64,000 nt of DNA from Larus michahellis (Eukaryota > Chordata > Aves > Charadriiformes > Laridae). A program made the translations under genes and the position numbers. This document shows, one piece after another, positions 46,941-59,057 of this stretch (its first letter is position 1; each line of letters begins with the position of its first letter). Where the stretch lies: contig NC_133906.1 in the NCBI RefSeq assembly GCF_964199755.1, positions 11,904,001 to 11,968,000 of the forward strand. Reading direction: 5' to 3'. Below the pieces are notes generated by a model. That model was not told the origin of the DNA. It saw nothing but the letters and a program-made list of their open reading frames with translations, and searched no databases.

Positions 46941-47347
46941 AAGGGCTGGAGCCCCTCTGCTGTGAGGACAGGCTGAGAGAGTTGTCGGGATTCAGCCTGG
47001 AGAAGAGAAGGCTCCAGGGAGACCTTAGAGCCCCTTCCAGTCCCTAAAGGGGCTTCAGGAAAGCTGGGGAGGGACTCTGGATTACGGAGGGGAGCCATAG
47101 GGGGAGGGGGAACAGTTTTAAACTGAAAGAGGGGAGATTTTGATTAGAGATTAGGAAGAAATTCTTTGCTGTGAGGGTAGTGAGCCCCTGGCCCAGGTTG
47201 CCCAGAGAGGTGGTGGCTGCCCCATCCCTGGAAACATTCCAGGCCAGGTTGGACGGGGCTTTGAGTGACCTGGTCTAGTTGAACATGTCCCTGCTCAGGG
47301 CAGAGATGGCCTTAGACGGTCCCTTCCAACCCAAACCATTCTATGAA
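46941..47347 (+). mobile_element. CR1 LINE 3' fragment, sense strand
   Basis: About 400 bp matching 1550-1961: GGCTGGAGCCCCTCTGCTGT, the CCCCTGGCCCAGGTTGCCCA segment, and the terminal CCAACCCAAACCATTCTATG. It is 5'-truncated and its frame is disrupted. Confidence 0.9.
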
Positions 47348-50300
47348 GGTTGCCCATTACTGTTCTGGCATGCGGATTCCAACCAGCACATCCCTTCATC
47401 ATTCATGTAGCCGATGGTATGGTTGCAGCCTCGGTGCGTTGTCACCAGCACTGTCTGTTAACTACAGATGTGAGATCCTGGTCCTCATGCCTCTGGCTGT
47501 ACAGTCCTGATGTCCTGTGCAGTGTACAGCACCAGGACAGGAGAATTGTTGCTCTACAGCTGGTCTGTGTTGCTTGAGGTGGTTGGCTCTTGAGGGCTTT
47601 CACTTGTGCCTTTCCTACCATCTCCTTGAACAGCTAAAACCAGTCAAAGTGCAAGTTGCCCTCTTTGCATGAGGGTTTTCTATGTGGCAGGTAGAAGCAT
47701 CTCTCCTTTTCTGACCGGGGATATTTTACCTGTGGGAGGAGGCAGAAGAACAGATGAATATTCACAAGCACTTCTGGGACCCTCTTTCTCAAGGGATAAG
47801 CAGCTGTGAATCCAACAAGCTCTGTTTGCTGAGACCCAGGTCATGTATGGGACCTTCTCTGAGGGGCCAACTCCTGCCACTGGCAGAAAGGTGAGAGCAG
47901 TTTCTGTTGCTGGGGACTTCTGCACCAAACCTTGCTCTTGCCCTTTCCCTTCACGCAAACCTGCCCTTTCCTGGTGCTCCAGCTCCTCCCCGGGCCGGGG
48001 GGAACCAGTGATGGACATGCCAAGGGCTGGGCAGCAGCAGAGCACTGTGGGGTGAGATGGAGACCTCCTTCAGAGGCAGGAGGAGGGACTCTGCGCAGAG
48101 CTGTATTTAGAGAGAAACTGCCAGAAATTGCTCCAAATTGTGCTCACGTCTGGTGTGGTTCCCCTTGCCAGGGACCCACGCAGCCATGGGAACCGGTGAG
48201 GCTTTGGAGCTTTATTCTTAAAGGCTTTGTTTCTTTAATTGAGAGAGAGCTCTGCTTTCTCTTAAGAGAGAAACCTGCTGTTAAAACTGCAAGGTTGTTT
48301 GTAGATTCATTTTACCTCTCCTTGCGCTTTTTGGAGGGAGGCATCTCCTTAGGGATGCCCATGTCCCCGTGCACGGGAGGCATCCATCCCCATGGGGCCG
48401 GGGGTCCTGCCCCGTCTCTGCCCTTGCTGGGGGGTGAAGCACCCTGCCCAAAGCCTTTGCTGTGTCTACAAACCCTGGCTTGGCCCCAGGGAGCGACTGG
48501 AACACCATGGCTGCCCGCTCTGCTTCGTGGCTGGTCCCTTTGCGGGGCAGTAGTGTGGCGGCTGAAGAACGGTTCACTTGCCTGGCTAGAAATGGCCGTC
48601 GTGACTCCAGAGAGGAGACGTGCCCTGGTTTGAAGTACCATTGTACAGCTGAATTCCTGACTTCTGTGGCACTTTGTTCTCTATCTTTCAAGAGCTGCTG
48701 CCTCACCAAACCTCTTTCTTTCCTTGCAATCTGTTTCTGACAATGTGCGAAGTTATTGACAAGGTGATGAAATCTGGTGGACTAGGATTTGCCAGAAAAA
48801 GCAGGATTTTTTCCTTTGCATATGCAGTCTCAGGCCTTCAAGTGAAACCATCCCCCTGTAAAACCTGAGTGCTGATGCACAGTGTGTCGGGCTCAGAGTG
48901 GTGGCTGCAGGCAGTGGCCACCGGGCTGGTGGCCTCATGGCCCCTGGGCCTCATGGCCCCTGGGCCCAGCAGTACCTTCTCAGTGCACGTGCAGAGATGG
49001 GAGTGGTGTTTAGCATGAGAAAAAAACACTGTGATACTGTCCTTGCGAGTTCTCCTCCATCGGCTTTTGGATACCACTCACCAAACCCTGTCCCTTCTGC
49101 CTGGTTAGGATAAACCTGCAGCAATGCTATCAGCTGGAAAGCAGAGTCATTTTCAGTGTGGTTTTACAAAGTCAGTCTCAAGACCTTTTATCTGTTTGAT
49201 ATCAGCCTGGTGTCCAGGAGCTTTGTGTCGTGGTAGGTGGTACGGGCACTGCTGTGTTGGGGTGGTAACGCAGACACAGCTGAGGGAGTCAGTACTGAGC
49301 TGGACTCCACAAGGGCTTTGCCATCCGCTGGTGGACTTGACTTCTTTGGTGAGGTTAGCGTGGGAGAATGCGGGTATGGTCAGATGCATTAAACAGGAAG
49401 GTGCTCCCAGTGGATGATGATATTAACTCATCCAGATGAAGCTTTTGGGAAGAGTTTGTTGGGAAAAATCCTGTCTTGGCAGAGTGCTTGGAAAGACTTT
49501 ACTTCCGCAAAGTTAATGTTTGGGTTTTGGTGGCATTTATTCTTGGCTGCTCTGTGGCCTTCAGTTGTCCTTGTGGAGGTGCCCTCCTGCCAGCCAGGGC
49601 CGAAATGCCCGGTGGCTCCCCAGGCACCGGGGGCTGGAGGGGCTTCTCCAGGGGATGCCTTTCCCCATGCCATTTAAATAGTTTCTCTGCATGACAGTAC
49701 ATGAAAACAGAAGCTTGTTTTAGCCATTGCACTCAGTTACCTCCAGTGTGAGAATGCTAATAGACAGCTTGGCTGGATTGTCAGATTTAGCTTTTGTTAC
49801 ACTCTTGGCAGTGCTATTTGGAGGCTGGAAGGCTATTTTAGGTATATTTAATTACAGTTTTTTCTTGCTTAGCGAATAGCTGCTGGTACAATTATTAACC
49901 TGTAGTGAAAAATGTTAAAGCAGATGGGAAATATTCAAGGCATTCTTTTGTCCCATCCCCCTCCAAAAGATGGGGAGAATAATATTTATATTTATCGGCA
50001 AGCATTGTTTTCGGGCTAGCAGGGCTTGCAAACAGTTTACTGTGTGTGTTTCTTTTACTTTCCAAAAGCCATTGATTTTTGCAGCGTTGCAATTAGAAAA
50101 CAAGAAGCCTATAAAATGATGTTATTCCTGTATTTTAAAATGGAGTTTCAGTCTCCTGCTGTCTTTTTATTGGTTTCCCCCCTTTCCAGCCCTGCTGAAT
50201 GTTGCTTGAGTCAGCATGTTGTAATTGGCCTGTGGAGATCCAGGTCTTGCTGGTATCACTTAAAACCCAAACAGCTTCGCTTCAGTTTTGCCGTTCTTGG

Positions 50301-50616
50301 GCTTCCCATGTAATAGAAATTGCGCACGCTCCTGAGCGGCTGGTACTGCGGCTGTATGGACTGGGAGCACTTGGCTAATCACTTCCTGTAATTAAATTCT
50401 TCACTAGGAATAAAGTTAATCTTCTCAGAGCATGTAAAACCTGACCCGCAGCCTGAGCAGGCAGAAACGCTGTTGTTTATAGGCACCTTTATCCAAGTGT
50501 AAAGGGTCCGTTCCCAAACCAGAAGCAATTAGTATGATTAGATATTCCTCTTCCTGAGCCAAGGATATATAATAATAAACTGTAACCGATAACGGCAGCT
50601 TTCTGCTGAAGATTTC

Positions 50617-50690
50617 ATAGATTTTTCAAGGTCGGAAGGGACCGTTTTGCCTGTTCACTTTGACCTCTGGTAAGACACGGCTCTGCTCAA
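50617..50690 (-). mobile_element. Old CR1-like 3' end relic, reverse strand
   Basis: TTTCATAGATTTTTCAAGGT, then GGAAGGGACCGTTTT and TTTGACCTCTGGTAAGACA resemble the reverse strand of older amniote CR1 3' ends. It is short and diverged. Confidence 0.55.
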
Positions 50691-53600
50691 GCCCCGTCAT
50701 CAGTTCTGCCTGTGGGGGTGCTTGGGACTGATGCGGGGGTTTTGGTTTTGTTGTTGGCTTGGTTTTTTTTTCTTAATTTTTTTAGATTAACATTTTCTCA
50801 GCCCTGTGGTGCTCAGTAAGTTTGTCAGAGAGAAATGAAGGAGACTTTCCCCAACTCTTTTTCTCTGTGTTTGCATAAACACATTAATAAGCTAATTGAC
50901 CAAATCCGTGCTGGCTGGCGGAAGCATTAAGCTTGCTATGGGTAGCTGACTTGAACCATATGGTTTGGTCCCAAGGCTTCTTTGGGTTTTTAGAAGAGGT
51001 TCAAAAAGTGCCTATCTGCATCATCTTGAAACATTGACATTCCAAGCACAAATAGTTTTGCATAATTTATTACTCTCACTGTGGCTTTGCTCATACTCAT
51101 AAGTTCAACTTCAAAGTACTGCATCCTCACTCGTAATTATTTATGTGCAGCAAAAGAAAACAAACCAACATTAAGTGCCATCCAAGCATTGCTGTGTTTC
51201 ATTTGGTGGAGAAACTCAAAGTTCTTTCATAGTCATAAAATTTCTTGCTCATTTATTAAGAGCCAAAGTCAGAATAAAAATAACCTTTCCAGCAGCCTTT
51301 AACATTTGCCTTTCCTGGAACTTAGAGCAACCAAAATCAAGTGCTTATGGAAAGCAAATACGTGTTACCTGGATGATGCCAGGTAGTCGCCATCAGCTGC
51401 TTAATTTGGACAATTAAGGTACATTTGTCAGTTCCACTTTCACTTAGAGTGAGATCCAGTTGCCAGTTCTCACACGCCGCCTCAGTGCAGCGGTATTTCA
51501 GCTGCAGAGTCAGGGAGTGTTGGGATATGACAAGAGTATTATTTGCTTCCCCCAGTTCACTTGCACTACAGCCCTGGGAAGGTGCTTTCCCCTTCAGAGA
51601 CTCATAGCTAAAAGGGTCAGCTCTTGCCTCGCTTTACGTTTGGGAGACTGCCCTGGGATCCTCGTTGCTGCTGCGGCTCGTTAGCAGAGACAGAGCTGGG
51701 CTGGGCAGCAGCGACGGGCTCCCACTGTGCGGGACAAGCCCTCCCGAACTGGGGGTGGTCCCATGGGGCAAGCGGTGCAGGAGTAGAGAGATTGCCCTGT
51801 CGGCTTCGCAGCAAATGCCATTATATCTAACATCAGAAATGTAGGTGAAACGTGCAAAATTGCCCCAGTAAGCAGAGCGCTAGGGATGCCTGAAAGCGGG
51901 ACTTCACCAAACCTGCCCGACTGGTGAAATCTGGTTTGCCAGTTATTAGGTTTCCCTTGTCACGGTCTTGGGTTTCCTGCTGATCGATTCTGCCCTAGCT
52001 AATGGACTATCATGGAGAGCAATGGGGACTTGCTCTCATGATCTGCATCCCTCCCATCGTTGTGTGGATGCTAATGAAGGGTACCAGGGAGACGTCAACC
52101 ATTACGATAGACAGGGTCTGAATAAATCAGTGTGCATGGATCATTGAGCATCTTTGTTGTAAAACAAATGGCCTGTGGTCAGTTAATCATATAAAGAAAC
52201 ATCTCCCAGACCTCCTGGCATTATTCATAAGTCCTAAATCCTCTTGCAGTTTCATAAACAGAACATCTGTTAAAATATGGAGAAATTACAGTCTGGAACG
52301 GCTGTTAGAAATGTGGCTGCTGCAGATTGCGGGGGAAAAGGAGCGATAGATGTATTTTTTTTGCAAAAGGTTCGTCTCTCCACCATTTGAACCGTCCTTT
52401 TGCTTGCAGATCCCCTCATGCTGAGCCTCCTGGGTGTTCTCTCTCCCGGGCGCTGCAGGAGCCCCCCGTGGTGTCTGCGCTTCCTGGGGCACCCTGCGAT
52501 GGGCAGCGCGGCCTGCGATGCCTCCGGGGGTGCCGCTGGACACGGCCAATGGCTGCCAGGCCTTGGGTGCGATGTCGCTCCCCAGCGTCGCAGCTGATGG
52601 AGCGGGCCGCCTGCCACCGTGGCGCGAAGCAGGGCTGGCAGCAGCCCAGGGCCCCGCGTGGGATGGTACGTCTGGGCGTTGCTGCTTCCGTGTAAACGCG
52701 GTGGACTTGGTACAGATGAACCGTCTTTGTGTCCTGCCCTCGTTTCTCCCCGCTGGAAGGGGAATGAGTGTGCTGGAAGGTCGCCTGCTCTGATGGTAGC
52801 TCCCAAAAGTCTGTCCGCCCTCTGCGTAGGTGCCGTCCCCGCTGCTCCCGAGGCAGGCGCTGGGCGAGCGGGACTGATCTCCCCCGGCATGGGCGGCTGC
52901 AGAGACCCCGACCGGCCGTAAGCCTCATGCAGACCCCCCGCCTCCCCCTGCCCTGTCTGGAGTAGGGGTGGGAGCCCCGGTTTGTGCCAGGGAGGCTCTC
53001 GCCCATGGCAAGCCCTGGGGCACCAGTGCGGCGTGGGGCGGGTGGGCTGGGGTGAGCGGGGAGAGGTGGGGGTCCGGCAGGGGGGCGGGCAGCCCCGATG
53101 GAATGGTGGGGCAGATCGGGCCGAGGAGGAGAAAATTTGCACATGGAAGCAGCCTAAAAGGAATGGGAGAGGGTGAAAGCCAATTAGCAGATCAAAAGGC
53201 AGAGAAACCAAGCCCCAAAGAAAGGGTTTGGTAAAGCAGAGCGCTCTGGAGAGGATTAAAAATAGGTGTTAATAAACCGGGGCTGGGCTGTTCAGCCACA
53301 AAGTGGGAAAGGAAAAGAAAATCCTTGAGGATGCCTGGAGAGCTTCCTCGCCCCAAGCCCCCCTGTCTCTGCAGTGGTGGTGTTTTTGCCTAGATTTATC
53401 TAATTCTAGATTAAACTGTTCGGGAGTAGCCCCCAGCCATGTCAAACTGGGCGCTCTGGGCCCCGTCGCAGCCTGGCTCCGGAGGAGGGGCTGCCCTGCC
53501 ATAGCAGCGCTGTGCTCCTCAGGCCCTGCAAGCCGGTGCCTTCTGTTGAAGGCCTAGAATTGATGTCTGTTGCTTTTCCATCATGATTTAAAAAAAAAAA

Positions 53601-55937
53601 TATCTAACTGTGGCCATCCCAATTTACAGTTCGTGTTTCAAGAAAGTGGCTCTTATGTCTTGCCAGCCCCCAGCACGTTCACTTGTTAAATTATGCATAT
53701 GCTAATGAAGTGTGAAAATCAGCCAAATAACAACTCTCTGTAATCGCTTAATGTCCCCAGAGCATTGTGGTCCTTTTTTTTATTATTATTTTATGATTTG
53801 TGACCCATTCTGAGTCACGTTTCTGCAGGGCGTTTTTCCAACAACTGAGGTTAATTAGTATTTTCACTTTTTCCCCTTCTGAAAGAAGCCCAAACATGTG
53901 CTCACAACCCACAGTGCCGTTTGCATTTTCTATTTTGAACTAACTCCCTCCCAGATTTTCATTAGAGTGGGGAGCAGCTTCCCAGCACAATTGCTAAAAT
54001 CCACATCGTTACCCTTGGCTTGCACCTGGGTGTGTTGGAAGGAACCACGCCAGCCCTTGGGTGTCCCGCAGTCGCTTTTGCGACGATGGCCATTTTGGGG
54101 GAGTGACGCTGCTCCTTGTCCCCTCCCCAGACAGTGTCCCCCGCCCCCGGGACGAAGCACTCTCACCTTGTGTGCTGGCAGCCGCAGCGGCAGCCTGACC
54201 GTCTGCCCAGAGCATTGCTCCAGAATATTAAAACATTTGTTGATTCCCCGGCTCTCCCGTCACCGCCACACAAACAATTCCCCCGATGCAGGCTGTACCA
54301 GGCAGGCGACAACCGGCATAAGGAGGATGCTGCTCTGACAGCGCGTCATCTGCCGCCAGAAACGGCTGTTCTCCCCCCGGGCAGGGACCGATGTCGAGTG
54401 CTGTGTTTGGACGCTGCATCATCCACCCGAGGCGGGCGGGTGGGAGCTCCCATGGTACTGATCCCTCTTCGTAGCAGAGATTTTCCCAAATTCATTAGCG
54501 TCACAGGGCGCCGCCAGGCTTGAGAAAGCTTGACTGGGCTGGCAGCGATGCTGGGAGTCACCGGAGGTGGGTGACGCTGCGGTGCTGGGTGGGGAGCTCT
54601 GGACTGAAGCTGGCTGTGACTCAGACTCAAAGCAGCATTTAAATCTGCTCTACCTACTATATCGCCTTACTCAAAAAGTGTCATTCACTTGTTGGCGAAC
54701 CTCAGTGGGCAGCAGGGTGAGGAGAGGGAAGCCCGATGTCTTCCATTCAGCATCGGGCAGGCCATGGATGGCAAATAAAAGCAGCATTGCTCGACATCTG
54801 GTAAGATCAGGTAACATCTGGTAACCTGCTTTCTCACTGACAACACGGGGAGGAACAGAGCCGGGTGCCCAAGTCTTACCTCACAGAGGCGTGGTGATGA
54901 CTAGTATTTGCAAAGCCTTGAAGTCATTTCTAGAAGACGGTCTGTAAGAGAACATATTGTTTATCACTGCGGGTTTTCAGTGGAAATTGTTGGATGTTGT
55001 ATGATTACGTCTGTTCGGTGCTGACCATGTGTGCTTGAGAGACACTCAATGACCCTTCTCCTGCTGGATCAGAGCCATTTTTCACACTCACCCTGCTCCT
55101 CCCGTGTCAGTGAGTGCCTTGTATTGAAGATCTTTGTGCTCGTGGTGCCACGCCATTCACCTCTGATATGGGTGGAGTCGTGATCTTCACCATTAACCAC
55201 AGCTTTGTGCAAACAAAGTGTGGACAATAGACGAAATAATTCTACACCTTCTTTTGTGACGAGGCCCTTACTCTTGGGAAATTGCATTTTATGTTGTCTG
55301 TGCAGTGCATAGTTGTAAAAGAAAAAAAAAAAGAAAAGGCATAGGTAAAGCCCAATGTTTTCAGCGGTGGTGCTGTGAAAGACTGTTAAAATCCAGGTGA
55401 CTTTGCCTTGCAGCCTGCGCCGTGAATCAGAGACCGGTGTGAGCCTGTGACCAGCCACAGTCTGAAACATCCCTGAGCCGTAGGTCACCCTGGGGAGCAG
55501 CAAGGGACATGCTCGTAATAGGCTCTGGCCTCCCTGGAAATTACTAATTACAGCTTCTCCTCTGCACGCCTGGACGCTGGCGGTGCGAGCGCTGGTGGGG
55601 CAGCATGAGCGGTGCTGGCCCCGGGAGAGCGCTGCTGTCTGCCCCGATGCTGTCAGGGAGCGAGGGGCTTCGCTGGGGCAGGACAGGCCCTTCCCTGCTC
55701 CGTTCTGCCATCCTGAGCCGGGGCTGTCAGCTCCCGTGCTCTCCTGTGTCGGCCGTGCTGTCAGCCTGGCACCTCCCGGGAGCTGAGAGCCCCCATCCCC
55801 CACGGACCCATGGGGCAAGACGGGGCGGGCAGTCCGTTTAAGCAGAGTTACTCATAGTTCGATAGAAAATCAGACCTGCGAATGGGATGTTATACTAAAA
55901 GTGCCTCGGTGCTGCTGTTTGGTTGCACGAGGATCTT

Positions 55938-56960
55938 AGAATCATAGAATCATAGAATTGTTAGGGTTGGAAGGGACCTTAAAGATCATCTAGTTCCACC
56001 TCCCCTGCCATGGGCAGGGACACCTCCCACTAGATCAGGTTGCTCAGAGCCCCATCCAGCCTGGCCTTAAAAACTTCCAGGGATGGGGCTTCCACCATCT
56101 CTCTGGGCAACCTGTTCCAGTGTCTCACCACCCTCATGGTGAAGAACTTCTTCCTAACATCCTGAATTGACCCATCTCTAGTTTTAATCCATTCCCTCTA
56201 GTCCTACCATTACCCGACATCCTAAAAAGTCCCTCACCAGCTTTCTTGTAGGCCCCCTTAAGATACTGGTAGGCCACTATAAGGTCTCCTCGGAGCCTTC
56301 TTTTCTCCAGACTGAACAACCCCAACTCTCTCAGTCTGTCCTCATAGGAGAGGTGCTCCAGCCCTCTGATCATCCTCGTGGCCCTTCTCTGGATACGTTC
56401 CAGCACATCCATATTTTTCTTGTAGTAGGGGCTCCAGAATTGGATGCAGTACTCCAAGTGGGGTCTCACGAGAGTGGAGTAGAGGGGGAGAATCACCTCC
56501 CTTGACCTGCTGGCCACGCTTCTCCTGATGCAGCCCAGGATACGATTGGCTTTCTAGGCTGCTAGTGCGCACTGACGGCTCATGCTGAGCCTCTCGTCCA
56601 CCAGCATCTCCAAGTCCTTTTCTTCAGGGCTGCTCTCAAGCCAGTCACTGCCCAGCCTATATCAGTGCTTGGGATTGCCCCGACCCAGATGGAGGACCTT
56701 GCACTTGGTCTTGTTGAACTTCATGAGGTTGGCATGGGCCCACCTCTCCAGCCTGTCAAAGTCCCTCTGGATGGCGTCCCTTCCCTCCAGCGTGTCAGCT
56801 GCCCCACACAGCTTGGTGTTGTTGGCAAACTTGCTGAGGGTGCACTCCATGCCATTGTCCATGTCGCTGACGAAGATGTTAAACAAGACCGGTCCCAGTA
56901 CTGATCTTTGAGGGACTCCACTTGTCACTGGCCTCCACTTGGACACGGACCATCTTCTGA
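55938..56960 (-). mobile_element. CR1 LINE, longest copy in the window, with degraded ORF2
   Basis: About 1 kb on the reverse strand. The right end encodes the middle of a reverse transcriptase ([19 protein letters not shown]), then the C-terminal region (RREVI-like, [32 protein letters not shown]), and the left end is the 3' UTR with tandem TAGAATCA. The catalytic FADD-type box reads F-A-N-N, so both aspartates are lost. A TGA interrupts the frame just before 56662 and a TAG lies at 56555-56557. The copy is dead and 5'-truncated. Confidence 0.93.
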
Positions 56961-58461
56961 AAATGTTGCCACGTCTAGATGGGCGATAGCTGCCTGCCAC
57001 TGCCCGGCCCTGGCAGCATGCAGGATCATTTTCTGTATTTGTCTCTGCATTTGTTGCTAGTTTTAGCATAAACAAATCAGTTTTCCATGCACTCTAATTA
57101 ATTTTGCCATATTACTGTGTTAACGATAAGACCTCACTAGGAGCAACCAGGTTCAGCTGCGGCTCTGGTTCCTGCAGATGAGCAGTGTCAAGATTATCTC
57201 AGTCTAACAATTTTGTCCGAAATATTTTGTACTAATACTGCCTCGGGAAGTACTATGTTTAGCTTCAATGATACAGCCGCGACACCAGAAACAGAGCTCC
57301 CAGCAAAGACCTTTAATTCCCTGTCAGAATCAACTTAATTAAATCCCATCTGACTAGGAGAGGGTTTTCATTTGATCTAATGAATGTCCGTGCCTCCAGT
57401 TGGAAGCTTATCACATCCCGGAGTTTATTCCCTGATAACAAGCAAGGTTTGTCTACTACTTCCCACTGAAGATAGATTAAAATAAATCCAAATATATTTC
57501 CCATCCAAGGGGACAAAATCCATGGTAGAATGATGAATTCGAATGGGAAGCAAGGGGTCAGTGGTTGATTTTTTGGTGTGCGAGACGTGGTGCGCGGCTG
57601 GGTGCTGGTGTGACAGATGCCTTGCAGCCCCTTTGCTCGGGGCGGAGGAGCTGAACTGAGCTGGGCGCCCGGAGAAGGGACAGGGCCGTGTTCGTGTTGG
57701 GACGTCCTCAATGCCCACCGAGCCAGCGGGTCGGCTGGGTGCGCTGGGGACCGTCTCCTGGAGCGCAGCCCCCAGGGTGCGTGCGGGGGTGGTACCGCTC
57801 ACACAGCACCTACCCCGACCTCAGCCCCCCGCTGGTTTCTCGTGATGCGCTGTTGGCAGAAGAGCAGGGGAACTTTCTGAGCTCTCCAAACTGCTCCAGA
57901 GGGTATTTGCTCTCTGAAATCCTGGTCGTTTGCACGCTTGCTCGCAGTAAAAATTAGCAGAGTGTTTGCGCTAAGGAAAAGGCTTTGCCGGAGAGCGATC
58001 AGCGGGTACCACTTGTATTATTGAAGGGTCCTTCAGCGTTTTGCTGTGTCTGTTTCTTGCAGATGATGGTGGTGATTAGCAGCTGAGCTAGGATCCAACT
58101 GTGGACATCGTTAAGCTTAAAGATATTAGTTCTCCCATGATAAAGATGAATTCTTGTTATCACAACCTAGCAGATTCTAAAAATAGCACGGCCATGACCT
58201 CTCCATTTCAGGTGCAGATTGAGTAGTGATTTATCACTCGGGGAAGTAAGCAAGGTTATTTCTGTTTTGGCAGAGGTATTCCAATGGTGTGTTAGATCCT
58301 TACCTGAGTCGGGACATGAGCAGTACCACCAGGAGCAATTACTGATTAGTTTCAGATAGAAATATTTGTTATTTACACTTGCAATTTGTAAACCAAGTAT
58401 TTCTTTACTCGCTGCTACTTACTAGCAAGAGACACAATGCTTTCTTACTGAGATTGTTACC

Positions 58462-59057
58462 TGAAATAAAAGCCCTCGAAACCAGAAGTAGTTTAGAGAG
58501 GAGATATTGCTTTATTCGATGTCGGGTGCTAGGGGAAACCCACAAATGTAGCACACCTTACCAGGGATATTCACCCATTATTTATACACAAAATATTCTC
58601 ATTGTTCCACCTACCTAATACATAACTCCACCTAGGCTTACATATTCATTAGGATAACCAAATAGTCTTTTTGCCCATGCGTATCAAATTTTGCTGTGTT
58701 GGCAAAACACTTCTGCGCAAGCGTGAGTGTCTCGGTGGTCGTATGGGTAAGGAGACCCTTCCTCACATCATCCTTTTAAAGTATTGAGTCATCTCAGGAC
58801 AGTAAAAGTTTGCTGTAAGTTTGCCAACTTCTTGAAGATAATAAGGATGTTCTTTGAAGCAGCCATAACTCTATCCTGATTGGTATAGGAGTACATACTT
58901 GAGGTATAGAAGAACCTTGAAGTGATTAACTACTGGTTGTCTCCGCATTATCACTATCTGTAACATCAGCTCAGTGACTTTACACAGTAAAAAAGTCAGT
59001 AATTAGCTATTTTCTCACACAGTAAGAAGGTTAGTAAGAAGCAACTATTTTAGAAAC
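58462..59057 (-). mobile_element. Solo LTR of an endogenous retrovirus-like element, reverse strand
   Basis: Read on the reverse strand, a TATAAATA box (58579-58586) is followed about 70 bases later by AATAAA (58511-58516), the layout of U3, a short R and U5. No gag, pol or env remnants, primer site or second LTR are seen on either side, so it is a solo LTR. The edges are uncertain by 20-40 bp because I could not find a convincing target-site duplication. The U3 end holds a diverged tandem duplication. Confidence 0.6.
58984..59052. repeat. Diverged tandem duplication of about 35 bp in the LTR
   Basis: ACACAGTAAAAAAGTCAGTAA with TTAGCTATTTT is followed by ACACAGTAAGAAGGTTAGTAA with GAAGCAACTATTTT. 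Two units lie head to tail at the U3 side of the LTR. Duplicated U3 elements often carry transcription factor sites. Confidence 0.6.

Larger units (their letters stand above)
33961..50616 (+). other. First part of the intron downstream of Bbeta1
   Basis: Non-coding except for the CR1 pieces (39.1 and 46.9 kb), the homeodomain-motif cluster (38.4 kb) and the candidate promoter (40.1 kb). A GC-rich kilobase at 36.5-37.5 kb is open on both strands but resembles no protein. A 19-bp tandem duplication (CCTCATGGCCCCTGGG twice) lies near 48930-48967. Confidence 0.6.

Noticed and set aside
52270..53211. 313-codon reverse-strand frame
   Set aside because: Low-complexity, Pro/Ser/Arg-rich, overlapped by other open frames, no recognisable domain or splice sites.
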